Of a stretch of 64,000 nt of DNA, positions 42,843-51,415 are shown piece after piece; positions within the stretch are counted from its first letter, which is position 1, and each line of letters opens with the position of its first letter. Source of the DNA: Fibrobacter sp. (GTDB lineage: Bacteria > Fibrobacterota > Fibrobacteria > Fibrobacterales > Fibrobacteraceae); assembly GCA_024398815.1 (NCBI GenBank), contig JAKSIL010000001.1, forward strand, positions 105,052 to 169,051, read 5' to 3'. The translations under genes were made by a program, and so were the position numbers. The notes beneath the pieces were generated by a model. It worked only from the letters and a program-made list of their open reading frames with translations, was not told where the DNA came from and did not search any database.

Positions 42843-45104
42843 TTACAGCACTCCGTGCGACTGGCGGGCGATCACGTCGAGCTGCTGCTCGCGGGTAAGC
42901 TTGATAAAGCGTACGGCATAACCAGAAACGCGGATGGTGAAGTTCTGGTATTCTTCCTTTTCCGGGTGCTCCATGGCGTCTTTCAACTTTTCCACGCCGA
43001 ACACGTTCACGTTCAGGTGGTGGCTGCTTTGGCCGAAGTACCCGTCAAGGACCTGTACCAGCTTTTCGGTGCGTTCGGCATCGTCGTGGCCAAGTGCTGC
43101 GGGGTTGATCGTCTGCGTGTTGCTGATGCCGTCCAGGGCGTATTCGTAAGGAATCTTTGCCACGGAGTTGAGCGATGCCAACAGACCGTGTTTTTCGGCA
43201 CCGTAGCTCGGACTTGCGCCCGGGGAGAACGGTTCGCCAGCTTTACGACCATCGGGGAGAGCCCCGGTAGCCTTGCCATAGACAACGTTGCTTGTGATGG
43301 TCAAGATGCTAGTGGTATGCTCCGAGTTGCGGTAGCTGGGGGTCTGCTTGATTTTGCGCATGAACGTCTTCAAAAGCCAAATGCCAATCTTGTCGGCGCG
43401 ATCGTCGTCGTTTCCGTAGCGCGGGAAGTCGCCTTCGATCTGGAAGTCTTCGGCAAGGCCAGTGGCCGGGTCGCGGATGACCTTTACCTTGGCGTACTTG
43501 ATGGCGCAAAGGCTGTCGATGACGTGGCTGAACCCGGCGATGCCTGTGGCGAAGGTGCGGCGCACGTTCGTGTCGATGAGGGCCATTTCGGCGGCTTCGT
43601 AATAATACTTGTCGTGCATGTAGTGGATGAGGTTCAACGTGTTTACGTACAACCTTGCAATCCAGTCCATGTAGAATTCAAATTTCTGTACAACTTCGTC
43701 GTAGTCCAGGTATTCGCTGGTAATGGGCGGGCATTCCGGTCCGACCTGCATTCCCTTGACCAGGCCTTCGTCCTTGCCGCCGTTGATGGCGTAAAGGAGT
43801 GTCTTGGCGAGGTTCGCACGTGCGCCGAAGAACTGCATTTCCTTGCCGGTCTGGGTGGCGGAGACGCAGCAGCAGATGCTGTAGTCGTCGCCCCAGATGG
43901 GACGCATCGTATCGTCGTTTTCGTATTGGATGGCGCTGGTCTTCACAGAAATTTCTGCAGCGAACTTCTTGAAGTTCTCAGGCAGGCGCGGGCTGTAAAG
44001 GACCGTGAGGTTCGGTTCGGGCGAGGGGCCCATGTTCACGAGGGTATGCAAGAAGCGGAAGTCGTTCTTGGTCACTTGGTGGCGTCCGTCCTGGCCGATG
44101 CCGCCCACTTCGAGAGTGGCCCACACCGGGTCGCCGCTGAAGAGTTCGTTGTAGCTTGTGATGCGGGCGAACTTCACCATGCGGAGCTTCATCACCAGGT
44201 GGTCGATGATTTCCTGGGCTTCGGTTTCGGTAATCACGCCGTTCTGCAAGTCGCGGGTCATGTAGATGTCGATGAACGTGGATACGCGGCCCACGCTCAT
44301 GGCGGCGCCGTTCTGTGTCTTGATGGCGGCCAGGTAGCCGAAGTAGAGCCATTGCACGGCTTCGCGGGCGTTCTTGGCGGGTTCCGAAATGTCGAAACCG
44401 TAAATCTTTGCCATGGCCTTCATGCCTTCGAGCGCCTTGATTTGTTCGGCCAGTTCTTCGCGCTGGCGGGCCACTTCTTCGGTCATGTTGGCGTTGTCGC
44501 TGAATTCCTTATCAATCTTCTTTTGCTTGATGAGGTAGTCGATACCGTAAAGAGCCACGCGACGATAGTCGCCTACGATTCGTCCACGACCGTAGGTGTC
44601 CGGAAGCCCTGTGATGATGTGGGCCTTACGAGCGGCACGCATGGCCGGAGTGTAAGCGTCGAATACGCCCTGGTTGTGGGTCTTGTGGTAGTCGGTAAAA
44701 ATCTTGTGGAGCTCGGCGCTCGGCGTGTAGCCGTAGTTCGTGCACGATTCCTCGGCCATCTTGATTCCGCCAAAGGGCATGAAAGCGCGCTTGAGCGGCT
44801 TGTCGGTCTGGAGGCCCACGATCTTTTCGAGGTCCTTGGTATCTTCTGCAATGTATCCGGCCGGGTGGCTGGTGAGACTGGAGACTATGTCGGTGTCCAT
44901 GTCGAGCACACCGCCCTTGGCGATTTCCTGCTTCTGCAAATCCTGGAGCTCTGCCCAGAGTTTGTTCGTGGCGTCGGTCGGCCCCTGCAAGAACGACTTG
45001 TCACCATCGTATGCGGTATAGTTTTTTTGTATGAAGTCGCGGACATTTATTTCTTCTTGCCAGCGTCCGCCTTTAAATCCTTTCCATGCTTCTTTTTCAG
45101 CCAT
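42843..45104 (-). CDS. pflB: Formate C-acetyltransferase (pyruvate formate-lyase)
   Basis: A 753-residue glycyl radical enzyme that splits pyruvate to acetyl-CoA and formate under anaerobic conditions. The active-site cysteines lie in [18 protein letters not shown]; an extra Cys makes three in a row where E. coli has two. The glycyl radical site is RVSGYAVRF with Gly at about residue 728. The length is close to E. coli PflB (760). A Fur-family-like palindrome lies 109 nt upstream of the start. Confidence 0.96.
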   Translation of the reverse strand: MAEKEAWKGFKGGRWQEEINVRDFIQKNYTAYDGDKSFLQGPTDATNKLWAELQDLQKQEIAKGGVLDMDTDIVSSLTSHPAGYIAEDTKDLEKIVGLQTDKPLKRAFMPFGGIKMAEESCTNYGYTPSAELHKIFTDYHKTHNQGVFDAYTPAMRAARKAHIITGLPDTYGRGRIVGDYRRVALYGIDYLIKQKKIDKEFSDNANMTEEVARQREELAEQIKALEGMKAMAKIYGFDISEPAKNAREAVQWLYFGYLAAIKTQNGAAMSVGRVSTFIDIYMTRDLQNGVITETEAQEIIDHLVMKLRMVKFARITSYNELFSGDPVWATLEVGGIGQDGRHQVTKNDFRFLHTLVNMGPSPEPNLTVLYSPRLPENFKKFAAEISVKTSAIQYENDDTMRPIWGDDYSICCCVSATQTGKEMQFFGARANLAKTLLYAINGGKDEGLVKGMQVGPECPPITSEYLDYDEVVQKFEFYMDWIARLYVNTLNLIHYMHDKYYYEAAEMALIDTNVRRTFATGIAGFSHVIDSLCAIKYAKVKVIRDPATGLAEDFQIEGDFPRYGNDDDRADKIGIWLLKTFMRKIKQTPSYRNSEHTTSILTITSNVVYGKATGALPDGRKAGEPFSPGASPSYGAEKHGLLASLNSVAKIPYEYALDGISNTQTINPAALGHDDAERTEKLVQVLDGYFGQSSHHLNVNVFGVEKLKDAMEHPEKEEYQNFTIRVSGYAVRFIKLTREQQLDVIARQSHGVL

Positions 45105-45212
45105 AAATCCTCTTGCTCTTCGCTTTAGTTTTCAATTTATTTTCTGTTATAATTTACCAAAAGAAATTGCGGTTTGTCGTTGAAAAAACAAATAATCTTT
45201 GGAAAAAATATG

Positions 45213-45229
45213 TTTGTAATGATTACAAA
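45213..45229. promoter_or_regulatory. Perfect 8-1-8 palindrome upstream of pflB (Fur-family-like box)
   Basis: TTTGTAAT-G-ATTACAAA. It contains the 7-1-7 layout (TTGTAATNATTACAA) used by Fur-superfamily regulators such as PerR and Zur. It lies in the 332-nt gap 45105-45436 between the divergent pflB and GH16 genes, nearer to pflB. The rest of the gap is AT-rich promoter-like sequence with no gene. Confidence 0.5.
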
Positions 45230-45436
45230 TATATAAAACAAATTAACTAAAGCGGACGAAAAATAGTTTTGTTTTTTGTAACTTGTTGAAGACTATGGAA
45301 TTACGATTTTGGACGATGGGGAAAGTTTGTATTTCCGTAATGAAATCGATACTGTTGCTACAGTTGTGATATTTTTGTTTACTATGGAAATGACTAGCCA
45401 TAGTCAATTATGTATATTCTTTGGAAAGAGGTTTTT

Positions 45437-46432
45437 ATGAATATCAAGTATCTTTTACCGTTCGCCGTCGCTGCAGTCATGTTCGGCTGCTCCGACGATT
45501 CTTCTACACCTGCAGCTGCTACCGATCCTGCTGCCACTGACCCGGCTGCAACAGATCCGGCCGCTACTGATCCTGCCGCCACTGACCCGGCTGCAACCGA
45601 TCCTGCTGCTACAGAACCTGCCGCCACTGACCCGGCAAATCCGTCTGCATCGACTAGTGTAAACCTTGGCCCCGATGATTACTGCAAGGTAGACCCTGCT
45701 GCACCTTCCGCAGTTGCATTTGACGCTACCAAGTCTTACAAATTCTATGGTTGCGAACTCACTGGCCGCGACTCTTACAAGTATGGCCGTTTCGAAGCTC
45801 GTATCAAGATGGCCGCCACTTCCGGTACCGTGAGCTCCATGTTCCTCTACTACGACAACTCCTACCTTGGCGAAGGCGAAAAGTGGAACGAAGTGGATAT
45901 CGAAATTTTGGGTAACAAGCCGACAGGCATGCAGACCAACATCATTAGCGGAACCCTCGAAAAGAAGGTGACTTCCGAAGACAAGCCTGACCTTGGCTTT
46001 GACGCTACGGAATGCTTCCACCTCTACGGCATGATTTGGACTCCGGAATACGTCGCTTGGGAAATCGACAGTGTCGAAGTTCGTCGCGACTCTCTCGGCA
46101 TGACCAAGGCTCAGGTCGAAGACTTGACCGAATCCCAGAGCCTCCGCTTCAACCTTTGGGCTTCCAAGACTCCGGCATGGACTGGCGCATTTACCGGTGA
46201 AGGTCTTCCGGTGGAAGAACACATTGACTATGTGCGTGTCTATTCTTACGACGAAGCCACCAAGGGCTTCAATCTGCTTTGGCAGGATGACTTCGAAGGT
46301 GAAGACCTCGACTTGAATCGTTGGGCCAAGGGTAACTGGGACATGGAAAATGTCAAGTACCGTACCAAGAATATCCGTGTCGAAAACGGCTTTGCCAAGA
46401 TTCGTCTGGACTTCGACGAAGTCGCTGAGTAA
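45437..46432 (+). CDS. Circularly permuted GH16 beta-glucanase-like lipoprotein
   Basis: A 331-residue lipoprotein with lipobox VMFGC (Cys18), an ATDPA repeat linker (about 27-67), then a GH16 domain. The order of blocks is permuted: YKYGRFEARIKMAATSGTVS and the catalytic EVDIE (E152, D154, E156) come first. LRFNLWAS and DYVRVYSY follow, and the strand that normally begins the fold (NLLWQDDFEGEDLDLNRWAK) is at the C-terminal end. This is the known arrangement of the F. succinogenes 1,3-1,4-beta-glucanase. Mixed-linkage glucan hydrolysis at the cell surface is expected. The start at 45437 follows AAAGAGG. Confidence 0.88.
   Translation: MNIKYLLPFAVAAVMFGCSDDSSTPAAATDPAATDPAATDPAATDPAATDPAATDPAATEPAATDPANPSASTSVNLGPDDYCKVDPAAPSAVAFDATKSYKFYGCELTGRDSYKYGRFEARIKMAATSGTVSSMFLYYDNSYLGEGEKWNEVDIEILGNKPTGMQTNIISGTLEKKVTSEDKPDLGFDATECFHLYGMIWTPEYVAWEIDSVEVRRDSLGMTKAQVEDLTESQSLRFNLWASKTPAWTGAFTGEGLPVEEHIDYVRVYSYDEATKGFNLLWQDDFEGEDLDLNRWAKGNWDMENVKYRTKNIRVENGFAKIRLDFDEVAE
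45515..45637 (+). repeat. 15-nt tandem repeats encoding ATDPA units
   Basis: Eight near-identical five-residue units (ATDPA, one ATEPA) form a Pro/Asp linker after the lipid anchor of the GH16 protein. Unit number could vary by slippage. Confidence 0.85.
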
Positions 46433-46467
46433 TTTTTCCAATTCTCACTTTTTTTCTCCTCTCATTA

Positions 46468-46496
46468 AATCCTCGGAGCAATCCGGGGATTTTTTA
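46468..46496 (+). terminator. Rho-independent terminator after the GH16 gene
   Basis: AATCCTCGG (46468-46476) and CCGGGGATT (46483-46491) form a stem with one G-T pair, followed by TTTTT. Confidence 0.85.
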
Positions 46497-46566
46497 GTGG
46501 CCGTCAGCCATGAACCTCCAGCCACTTTTCTATCTTTACGCCCGTAAAAATTAAAAGGGATAAAAT

Positions 46567-49209
46567 ATGCCTACTATGACTTCTGCGCAAGTGCGCGAAT
46601 CTTTCATCAAGTTCTTTGAAAGCAAGGACCATTTGTTTGTCCGCTCTTCCCCCGTGGTTCCGCACGACGACCCGACGCTCATGTTCACGAACGCCGGCAT
46701 GAACCAGTTCAAGGCCATTTTCCTGGGCGACAATCCGAAGGGCTGGAAGCGCGCCTGCAACAGCCAGAAATGCCTCCGTGTTTCCGGTAAGCACAACGAC
46801 CTCGACGTGGTGGGTCGCGACAACTATCACCACACCTTCTTCGAAATGCTCGGCAACTGGTCCTTCGGCGACTACTACAAGAAGGAAGCCATCGCCTGGG
46901 CTTGGGAACTTTTGACCGAAGTCTGGAAGCTCCCGAAGGAACGTCTTTTCGCGACCGTTTACGAAGATGACGACGAAGCCTGGCAGATTTGGAAGGAAGT
47001 CTCTGGCCTTCCGGACGACCGCATCATGCGCTTTGACGGCCACAGCAACTTCTGGGAAATGGGCGACACCGGTCCGTGCGGCCCCTGCTCCGAAATCCAT
47101 TACGACCGCGGCGACCTTGCCACGCAGATGGAAACCTTCAAGGACCCGATCAAGGGCGTGAACGGCGAAAACGACCGCTACATCGAAATTTGGAACAACG
47201 TGTTCATGCAGTATGAACGCTTGAGCGACGGTAGCCTCATTCCGCTGAAGGCGAAAAACGTCGATACCGGCATGGGTTTCGAACGTATCTGCGCCATTCT
47301 CCAGGGCAAGAAGAGCAACTACGACACCGACGTGTTCACCCCGATTATTAACAAGGTCGCTGAACTCAGTGGCGTTCCTTATACCGACGACGTGAACGGC
47401 ACTCCGCACCGCGTGATTGCGGACCACATCCGCGCCGTTTCCTTTGCCATTGCCGATGGTGCCCTTCCTTCTAACGAAGGTCGTGGCTACGTGCTCCGCC
47501 GCATTCTCCGCCGCGCAAGCCGCTTTGCCCGCCTCCTCGGCCAGAAGGAAGCTTTCATTTACAAGTTGGTCCAGGTCCTCGCCGATACCATGGGCGATGC
47601 CTTCCCGGAAATCCGCGAACGCCAGGCGTTTGTTACCGAAGTCATCAAGAGCGAAGAAGACCGCTTCATCAAGACGCTTGATGCGGGCCTCGAACGTTTC
47701 GAAAACATCGTTTCTGAAATGGGTTCTGCAAAGGTTGTCCCGGGCGACAAGGTGTTCCTGCTTTACGACACCTACGGATTCCCGCCGGACCTCACTGGCA
47801 TCCTGGCCGAAGAAAAGGGCCTCACCATCGATGAAGCCGGTTTTGAAAAGTGCATGAACGAACAGAAGGAACGTGCCCGTGCCAACATGAAACAGGGCAT
47901 CAACACCATGGGTACCGAAGGCTGGACGCAGTACAGCGAGGCAAGCACCAAGTTCGTGGGTTATGAACTCAGCGCCTGCGAAGCGAAGGTTGTCCGCTTC
48001 CGCGAAGACAAGGGCGTTCTTTCCATCGTGCTCGAGACTTCTCCGTTCTATGCCGAAATGGGTGGCCAGGTCGGCGACAAGGGAACGCTTGTTTCGAAGG
48101 ACTTGGAAATCAGCGTGTTCAACACCATCAAGGTGAACGATACTGCCATTTGCTGCGGCAAGGTCGTGAAGGGTGTTGCTAACGAAGAAACTATGGGTGG
48201 CGTGTTCATGGCGACCGTCGATGACGAACGCCGCAAGGACATCCGCCGCAACCACTCCGCAACGCACTTGATCCAGGCCGCTCTCCGCGAAGTCCTCGGC
48301 ACTCACGTGCAGCAGCAGGGTAGCTACGTTTGCCCCGAATTCCTCCGTTTCGACTTCAGCCACTTCAGCGCCATGACCGCCGAAGAAATCCAGAAGGTCG
48401 AAGACATCGTGAACGCCAAGGTGATGGAATGCCTGAACGTCCATACCGACGTGATGGGCGTGGACGAAGCCAAGGCCAGCGGCGCTATGGCTTTGTTCGG
48501 CGAAAAGTACGGCGAAGAAGTTCGCGTCGTGAAGATGGGCGCAAACGGCGAAGAGTTCTCCAAGGAACTTTGCGGTGGCTTGCATGTGCAGAACACCGGT
48601 AACGTTGGCCTCGTGAAGATTGTTTCCGAAGCAAGCGTGAGCGCTGGCGTGCGCCGTATTGAGGCTGTCACGGGTCGTGGCGCGCTTTCGCTCCTTCGTG
48701 CCGGTACTGAAATTCTCACCGCCCTCCGCGAAAAACTCCGCTGCAAGGATGCCGACGTTCTCGCCCGTATCCAGCAGACCTTCGAAAAGACGCAGAGCCT
48801 TGAAAAGAGCCTGCAGTCCGTGAAACTCGAACTTGCAACGCTTGCCGCAGGCGACCTTTTGAAGGCCCCGATCAACGTGATGGGCGTGCAACTCTACGTT
48901 CGCGAATTGGAACTCGCCGACGACAAGTTCAAGGAACTCCTCGATGGCGTTCAGAACAAACTCGCTGTGGACTCCGTCGCCGTGATTGCCAACAAGGGCA
49001 AGGAGAACGGAAGCATTGCCGTGCTCGTCGGCAAGGAAGCCCAGGCCAAGGGCATCAAGGCTGGCGACCTGGTCAAGGACCTGGCCGCAGTCTGTGGCGG
49101 TAAGGGCGGTGGTCGTCCGGACCGTGCTCAGGCCGGTACACGCGAACCTGCAAAGATTAGCGAAGCCATCGGCAACGCCAACAACTGGATTCGCGCCAAG
49201 CTCGGTTAA
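46567..49209 (+). CDS. alaS: Alanyl-tRNA synthetase
   Basis: An 880-residue class II synthetase. The N-terminal catalytic core shows SSPVVPHDDPTLMFTNAGMN and GNWSFGDYYKKEAI, and NEGRGYVLRRILRRASRFAR marks the tRNA-binding region. The editing domain carries the zinc ligands HSATH and CGGLH. The C-terminal part has a coiled region and a DHHA1 domain rich in glycine (GGKGGGRPDRAQAG). All expected parts are present. Codon use is strongly biased to C-ending codons, as expected for high expression. Confidence 0.97.
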   Translation: MPTMTSAQVRESFIKFFESKDHLFVRSSPVVPHDDPTLMFTNAGMNQFKAIFLGDNPKGWKRACNSQKCLRVSGKHNDLDVVGRDNYHHTFFEMLGNWSFGDYYKKEAIAWAWELLTEVWKLPKERLFATVYEDDDEAWQIWKEVSGLPDDRIMRFDGHSNFWEMGDTGPCGPCSEIHYDRGDLATQMETFKDPIKGVNGENDRYIEIWNNVFMQYERLSDGSLIPLKAKNVDTGMGFERICAILQGKKSNYDTDVFTPIINKVAELSGVPYTDDVNGTPHRVIADHIRAVSFAIADGALPSNEGRGYVLRRILRRASRFARLLGQKEAFIYKLVQVLADTMGDAFPEIRERQAFVTEVIKSEEDRFIKTLDAGLERFENIVSEMGSAKVVPGDKVFLLYDTYGFPPDLTGILAEEKGLTIDEAGFEKCMNEQKERARANMKQGINTMGTEGWTQYSEASTKFVGYELSACEAKVVRFREDKGVLSIVLETSPFYAEMGGQVGDKGTLVSKDLEISVFNTIKVNDTAICCGKVVKGVANEETMGGVFMATVDDERRKDIRRNHSATHLIQAALREVLGTHVQQQGSYVCPEFLRFDFSHFSAMTAEEIQKVEDIVNAKVMECLNVHTDVMGVDEAKASGAMALFGEKYGEEVRVVKMGANGEEFSKELCGGLHVQNTGNVGLVKIVSEASVSAGVRRIEAVTGRGALSLLRAGTEILTALREKLRCKDADVLARIQQTFEKTQSLEKSLQSVKLELATLAAGDLLKAPINVMGVQLYVRELELADDKFKELLDGVQNKLAVDSVAVIANKGKENGSIAVLVGKEAQAKGIKAGDLVKDLAAVCGGKGGGRPDRAQAGTREPAKISEAIGNANNWIRAKLG

Positions 49210-49270
49210 AAAAACGCGTGGTTAAATCCGCGCGTTTCACTCGCAATAGACGAGAGACAAAAGAAAAATG

Positions 49271-49299
49271 AGTCGGCTTGAAAAAAGCCGACTTTTTTT
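49271..49299 (+). terminator. Strong Rho-independent terminator after alaS
   Basis: AGTCGGCTT (49271-49279) and AAGCCGACT (49285-49293) make a perfect 9-bp stem followed by TTTTTT. A weaker hairpin (AACGCG ... CGCGTT) lies at 49213-49238. Confidence 0.92.
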
Positions 49300-49333
49300 G
49301 TAGATTGGAAAAAGACAACTTTTGGATGCGAAT

Positions 49334-50062
49334 ATGAATCTTGCTTCGATTTATCAAGTCTCTACATTGAATGCGCTTATGCAGGGCTACACCCGCAAGG
49401 CGGTTACTGTCGCGGAACTCTTGAGGCATGGCGATACGGGGCTCGGTACATTCGAAAATGTCGACGGCGAGATGATTGTGGTGGACGGTTGCTGTTTCCG
49501 TGCGACGGATAATGGCGGCGTGACCGAGATGGCGCCTGATGTGGGCGTGCCCTTTGCTTCGGTCGCTTTTCTTGATGGCGATGTGCGTGAATTTGACTTG
49601 CAGCAGGTGGAGGGCGTAGATGCTCTTCGCAATTTGCTGGATTTGAAAATTGAAGAGGATTTTGGTCTCAACAGCATGCATGTGGTGCGCATTGATGGTT
49701 CATTCAATGAGGTACGGGCCCGTTCGGAGAGCGGTATGCGTTCGCAGCATGTGGAACTCAAGGAAATTTTGAAGGATAGGCAGAAGGACTTTGCTTTTGA
49801 AAATGTAAATGGTTCTTTAATTTGTCTGTACCATCCGGATTTCATGCAAGGAATAAACGCTGCGGGCTGGCATTTTCATTTTGTGTCGGAAGACCGCATG
49901 AGTGGTGGGCATGTGTTCGACGTCTCGCTTGCGAAAGGACGTGTGCGGCTCAAGAAGTTGAGCCAGATTCGCATTCAACTCCCGACGGAAGCCGCATTCG
50001 ATACGTATTCCCTGACAAAGGCTACTCAAGGCGATATCAAGAAAGTCGAGCAGGGAACGTAG
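49334..50062 (+). CDS. budA: Alpha-acetolactate decarboxylase
   Basis: About 242 residues. The enzyme converts acetolactate to acetoin, diverting carbon to neutral products. Family features are the N-terminal LMQGYTRKAVTVAELLRHGD with GLGTFENVDGEMIVVDG, and the zinc-binding histidines of AAGWHFHFVSEDRMSGGHVFD-type sequence near residues 182-202. The ATG at 49334 has GGATG 7 nt upstream; a TTG at 49322 is an alternative. No acetolactate synthase is adjacent, so its substrate would come from branched-chain amino acid synthesis. Confidence 0.92.
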   Translation: MNLASIYQVSTLNALMQGYTRKAVTVAELLRHGDTGLGTFENVDGEMIVVDGCCFRATDNGGVTEMAPDVGVPFASVAFLDGDVREFDLQQVEGVDALRNLLDLKIEEDFGLNSMHVVRIDGSFNEVRARSESGMRSQHVELKEILKDRQKDFAFENVNGSLICLYHPDFMQGINAAGWHFHFVSEDRMSGGHVFDVSLAKGRVRLKKLSQIRIQLPTEAAFDTYSLTKATQGDIKKVEQGT

Positions 50063-50226
50063 CGGCGCAGATAGGGTTGCGTGGTTGGCTTTTTGGGGCG
50101 AAAAATGCTGCTTCTGCAGAAAATGTGTGCGGTACATCTCAAAAGAACGTCAACATGGGGCGCGACTGTTGTCCCGGTGTGTGAAATGTACTATATTGAA
50201 ATAAAATCTCAATTTTTAGGCGTATT

Positions 50227-50982
50227 ATGAAAATCGGAAAGACTGAAACCCGCTTGAATGAAGCCATCGCAAAACGCGGTGCGTTGTTTGCCGTGCTCAT
50301 CGACCCGGATACTTCCGATGAAGCCGCATTTGTGAAGGCCGGTACCATGGCTGCCGAAAACGGCGCCGACGTGCTTCTGGTGGGCGGTTCTTATCTTGGC
50401 AACTTCACGCTCCCCAAGCAGGTGGCTGCCCTCAAGGCCAATGTGGATTTGCCGGTGGTGCTTTTCCCCGGTGGAGCATCACAGGTCGTTCCCGGTTTTG
50501 ATGCCATGCTTTTTATGACGCTCGTGAGCGGTCGTAATCCGAACTACCTCATCGACGAGCAGGTCCGCGGTGGTGCCTTGGTTCGCGCCCTTAATATGGA
50601 GGCCATTCCAACGGCTTACCAGCTCATCAACAGCGGCAAACGCACCACGGTGGAATACATCAGCGGAACAATGCCCGTCCCTGCCAACAAGCCGAAACTC
50701 AGCATGGTGAATTCCATTGCCGCAGAACTCATGGGCATGCGCTACGTTTACTTGGAAGCGGGTAGCGGCGCCGAAGAACCGGTGCCTGTGGAACATATCG
50801 CTTATACTCGCAAGGCGACCGAAATGACCATCATTACGGGTGGCGGCATCAAGGACCCGCAGACAGCCGCCATGCGTGTTGCCGCCGGTGCGAACATTAT
50901 CGTGACGGGCACCCTCTGGGAAAAGGTGAACGACCCGGCGCTGCTCAAGGAATTCGCCTCCGCCATTCATGTAAAAGGCTAA
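50227..50982 (+). CDS. Geranylgeranylglyceryl phosphate synthase (group II GGGPS/PcrB family)
   Basis: A 251-residue TIM-barrel prenyltransferase. Family blocks are FAVLIDPDTSD, DVLLVGGSYLG, LPVVLFPGGAS, MRYVYLEAGSGAEEPV and ITGGGIKDPQTA. The group II type occurs in archaea and in Bacteroidetes/FCB bacteria and joins geranylgeranyl-PP (or a related chain) to sn-glycerol-1-phosphate. This is the first committed step to archaeal-type ether lipids. A G1P dehydrogenase is not in the window. Followed at once by the 113-bp tandem repeat. Confidence 0.9.
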   Translation: MKIGKTETRLNEAIAKRGALFAVLIDPDTSDEAAFVKAGTMAAENGADVLLVGGSYLGNFTLPKQVAALKANVDLPVVLFPGGASQVVPGFDAMLFMTLVSGRNPNYLIDEQVRGGALVRALNMEAIPTAYQLINSGKRTTVEYISGTMPVPANKPKLSMVNSIAAELMGMRYVYLEAGSGAEEPVPVEHIAYTRKATEMTIITGGGIKDPQTAAMRVAAGANIIVTGTLWEKVNDPALLKEFASAIHVKG

Positions 50983-50997
50983 AAATACTTCGCAATA

Positions 50998-51238
50998 GTT
51001 CGTCGCAGAGCTCCTCGCGTACTGCAAGTACGCCACGTCGCCCTGCTCCTGCTCTTGCTCGTATTTTCTACGCCTTTTAAATTCGGAAAAAATTCAAAAA
51101 ATCGTCCGTAGTTCGTCGCAGAGCTCCTCGCGTACTGCAAGTACGCCACGTCGCCCTGCTCCTGCTCTTGCTCGTATTTTCTACGCCTTTTAAATTCGGA
51201 AAAAATTCAAAAAATCGTCCGTAGTTCGTCGCAGAGCT
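50998..51238. repeat. 113-bp tandem repeat with internal palindrome
   Basis: Two identical 113-bp units (50998-51110 and 51111-51223) plus the first 15 nt of a third (51224-51238). Each unit begins GTTCGTCGCAGAGCTCCTCG and contains GTAC-TGCAA-GTAC inside a longer imperfect stem, then a CTCCTGCTCTTGCTCG tract. A diverged single unit is at 41928-41990. There are no spacers, so this is not CRISPR. It occupies most of the 433-nt gap 50983-51415. Confidence 0.9.
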
Positions 51239-51280
51239 TTTTATAACAAAGTAAAAAGCTGGATAATTCTTGAAATTATT

Positions 51281-51343
51281 TTTGTATCATATTTAAAATT
51301 TTTCGTTTGTATTTTCTTGAAAATGGCTGTAATATGATACAAA
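51281..51343. promoter_or_regulatory. 13-nt inverted repeat upstream of the second TIGR02147 gene
   Basis: TTTGTATCATATT (51281-51293) and AATATGATACAAA (51331-51343) are exact reverse complements with centres 50 nt apart, 73-135 nt before the start at 51416. They could be operator half-sites for looping or two separate sites for a regulator recognising GTATCATA. Autoregulation by the adjacent gene is an inference. Confidence 0.5.
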
Positions 51344-51415
51344 ATGGCGGTTTTGTATTATTTTTTCTTGACGTAGCTCGCATAAAAGAGTATTTTCTAG
51401 GGCAAGAGGAAGAAT

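Noticed and set aside
42855..45128. A 757-codon open frame antisense to pflB
   Set aside because: Low-complexity Val/His/Phe-rich translation typical of the complement of a strongly codon-biased gene; pflB itself has all family motifs.
46504..48891. A 795-codon open frame antisense to alaS
   Set aside because: Shadow of alaS, whose catalytic and editing motifs are complete; no family features in the antisense product.
50998..51238. Possible CRISPR array
   Set aside because: The units are 113 bp, directly adjacent, identical and without spacers; no cas genes nearby.
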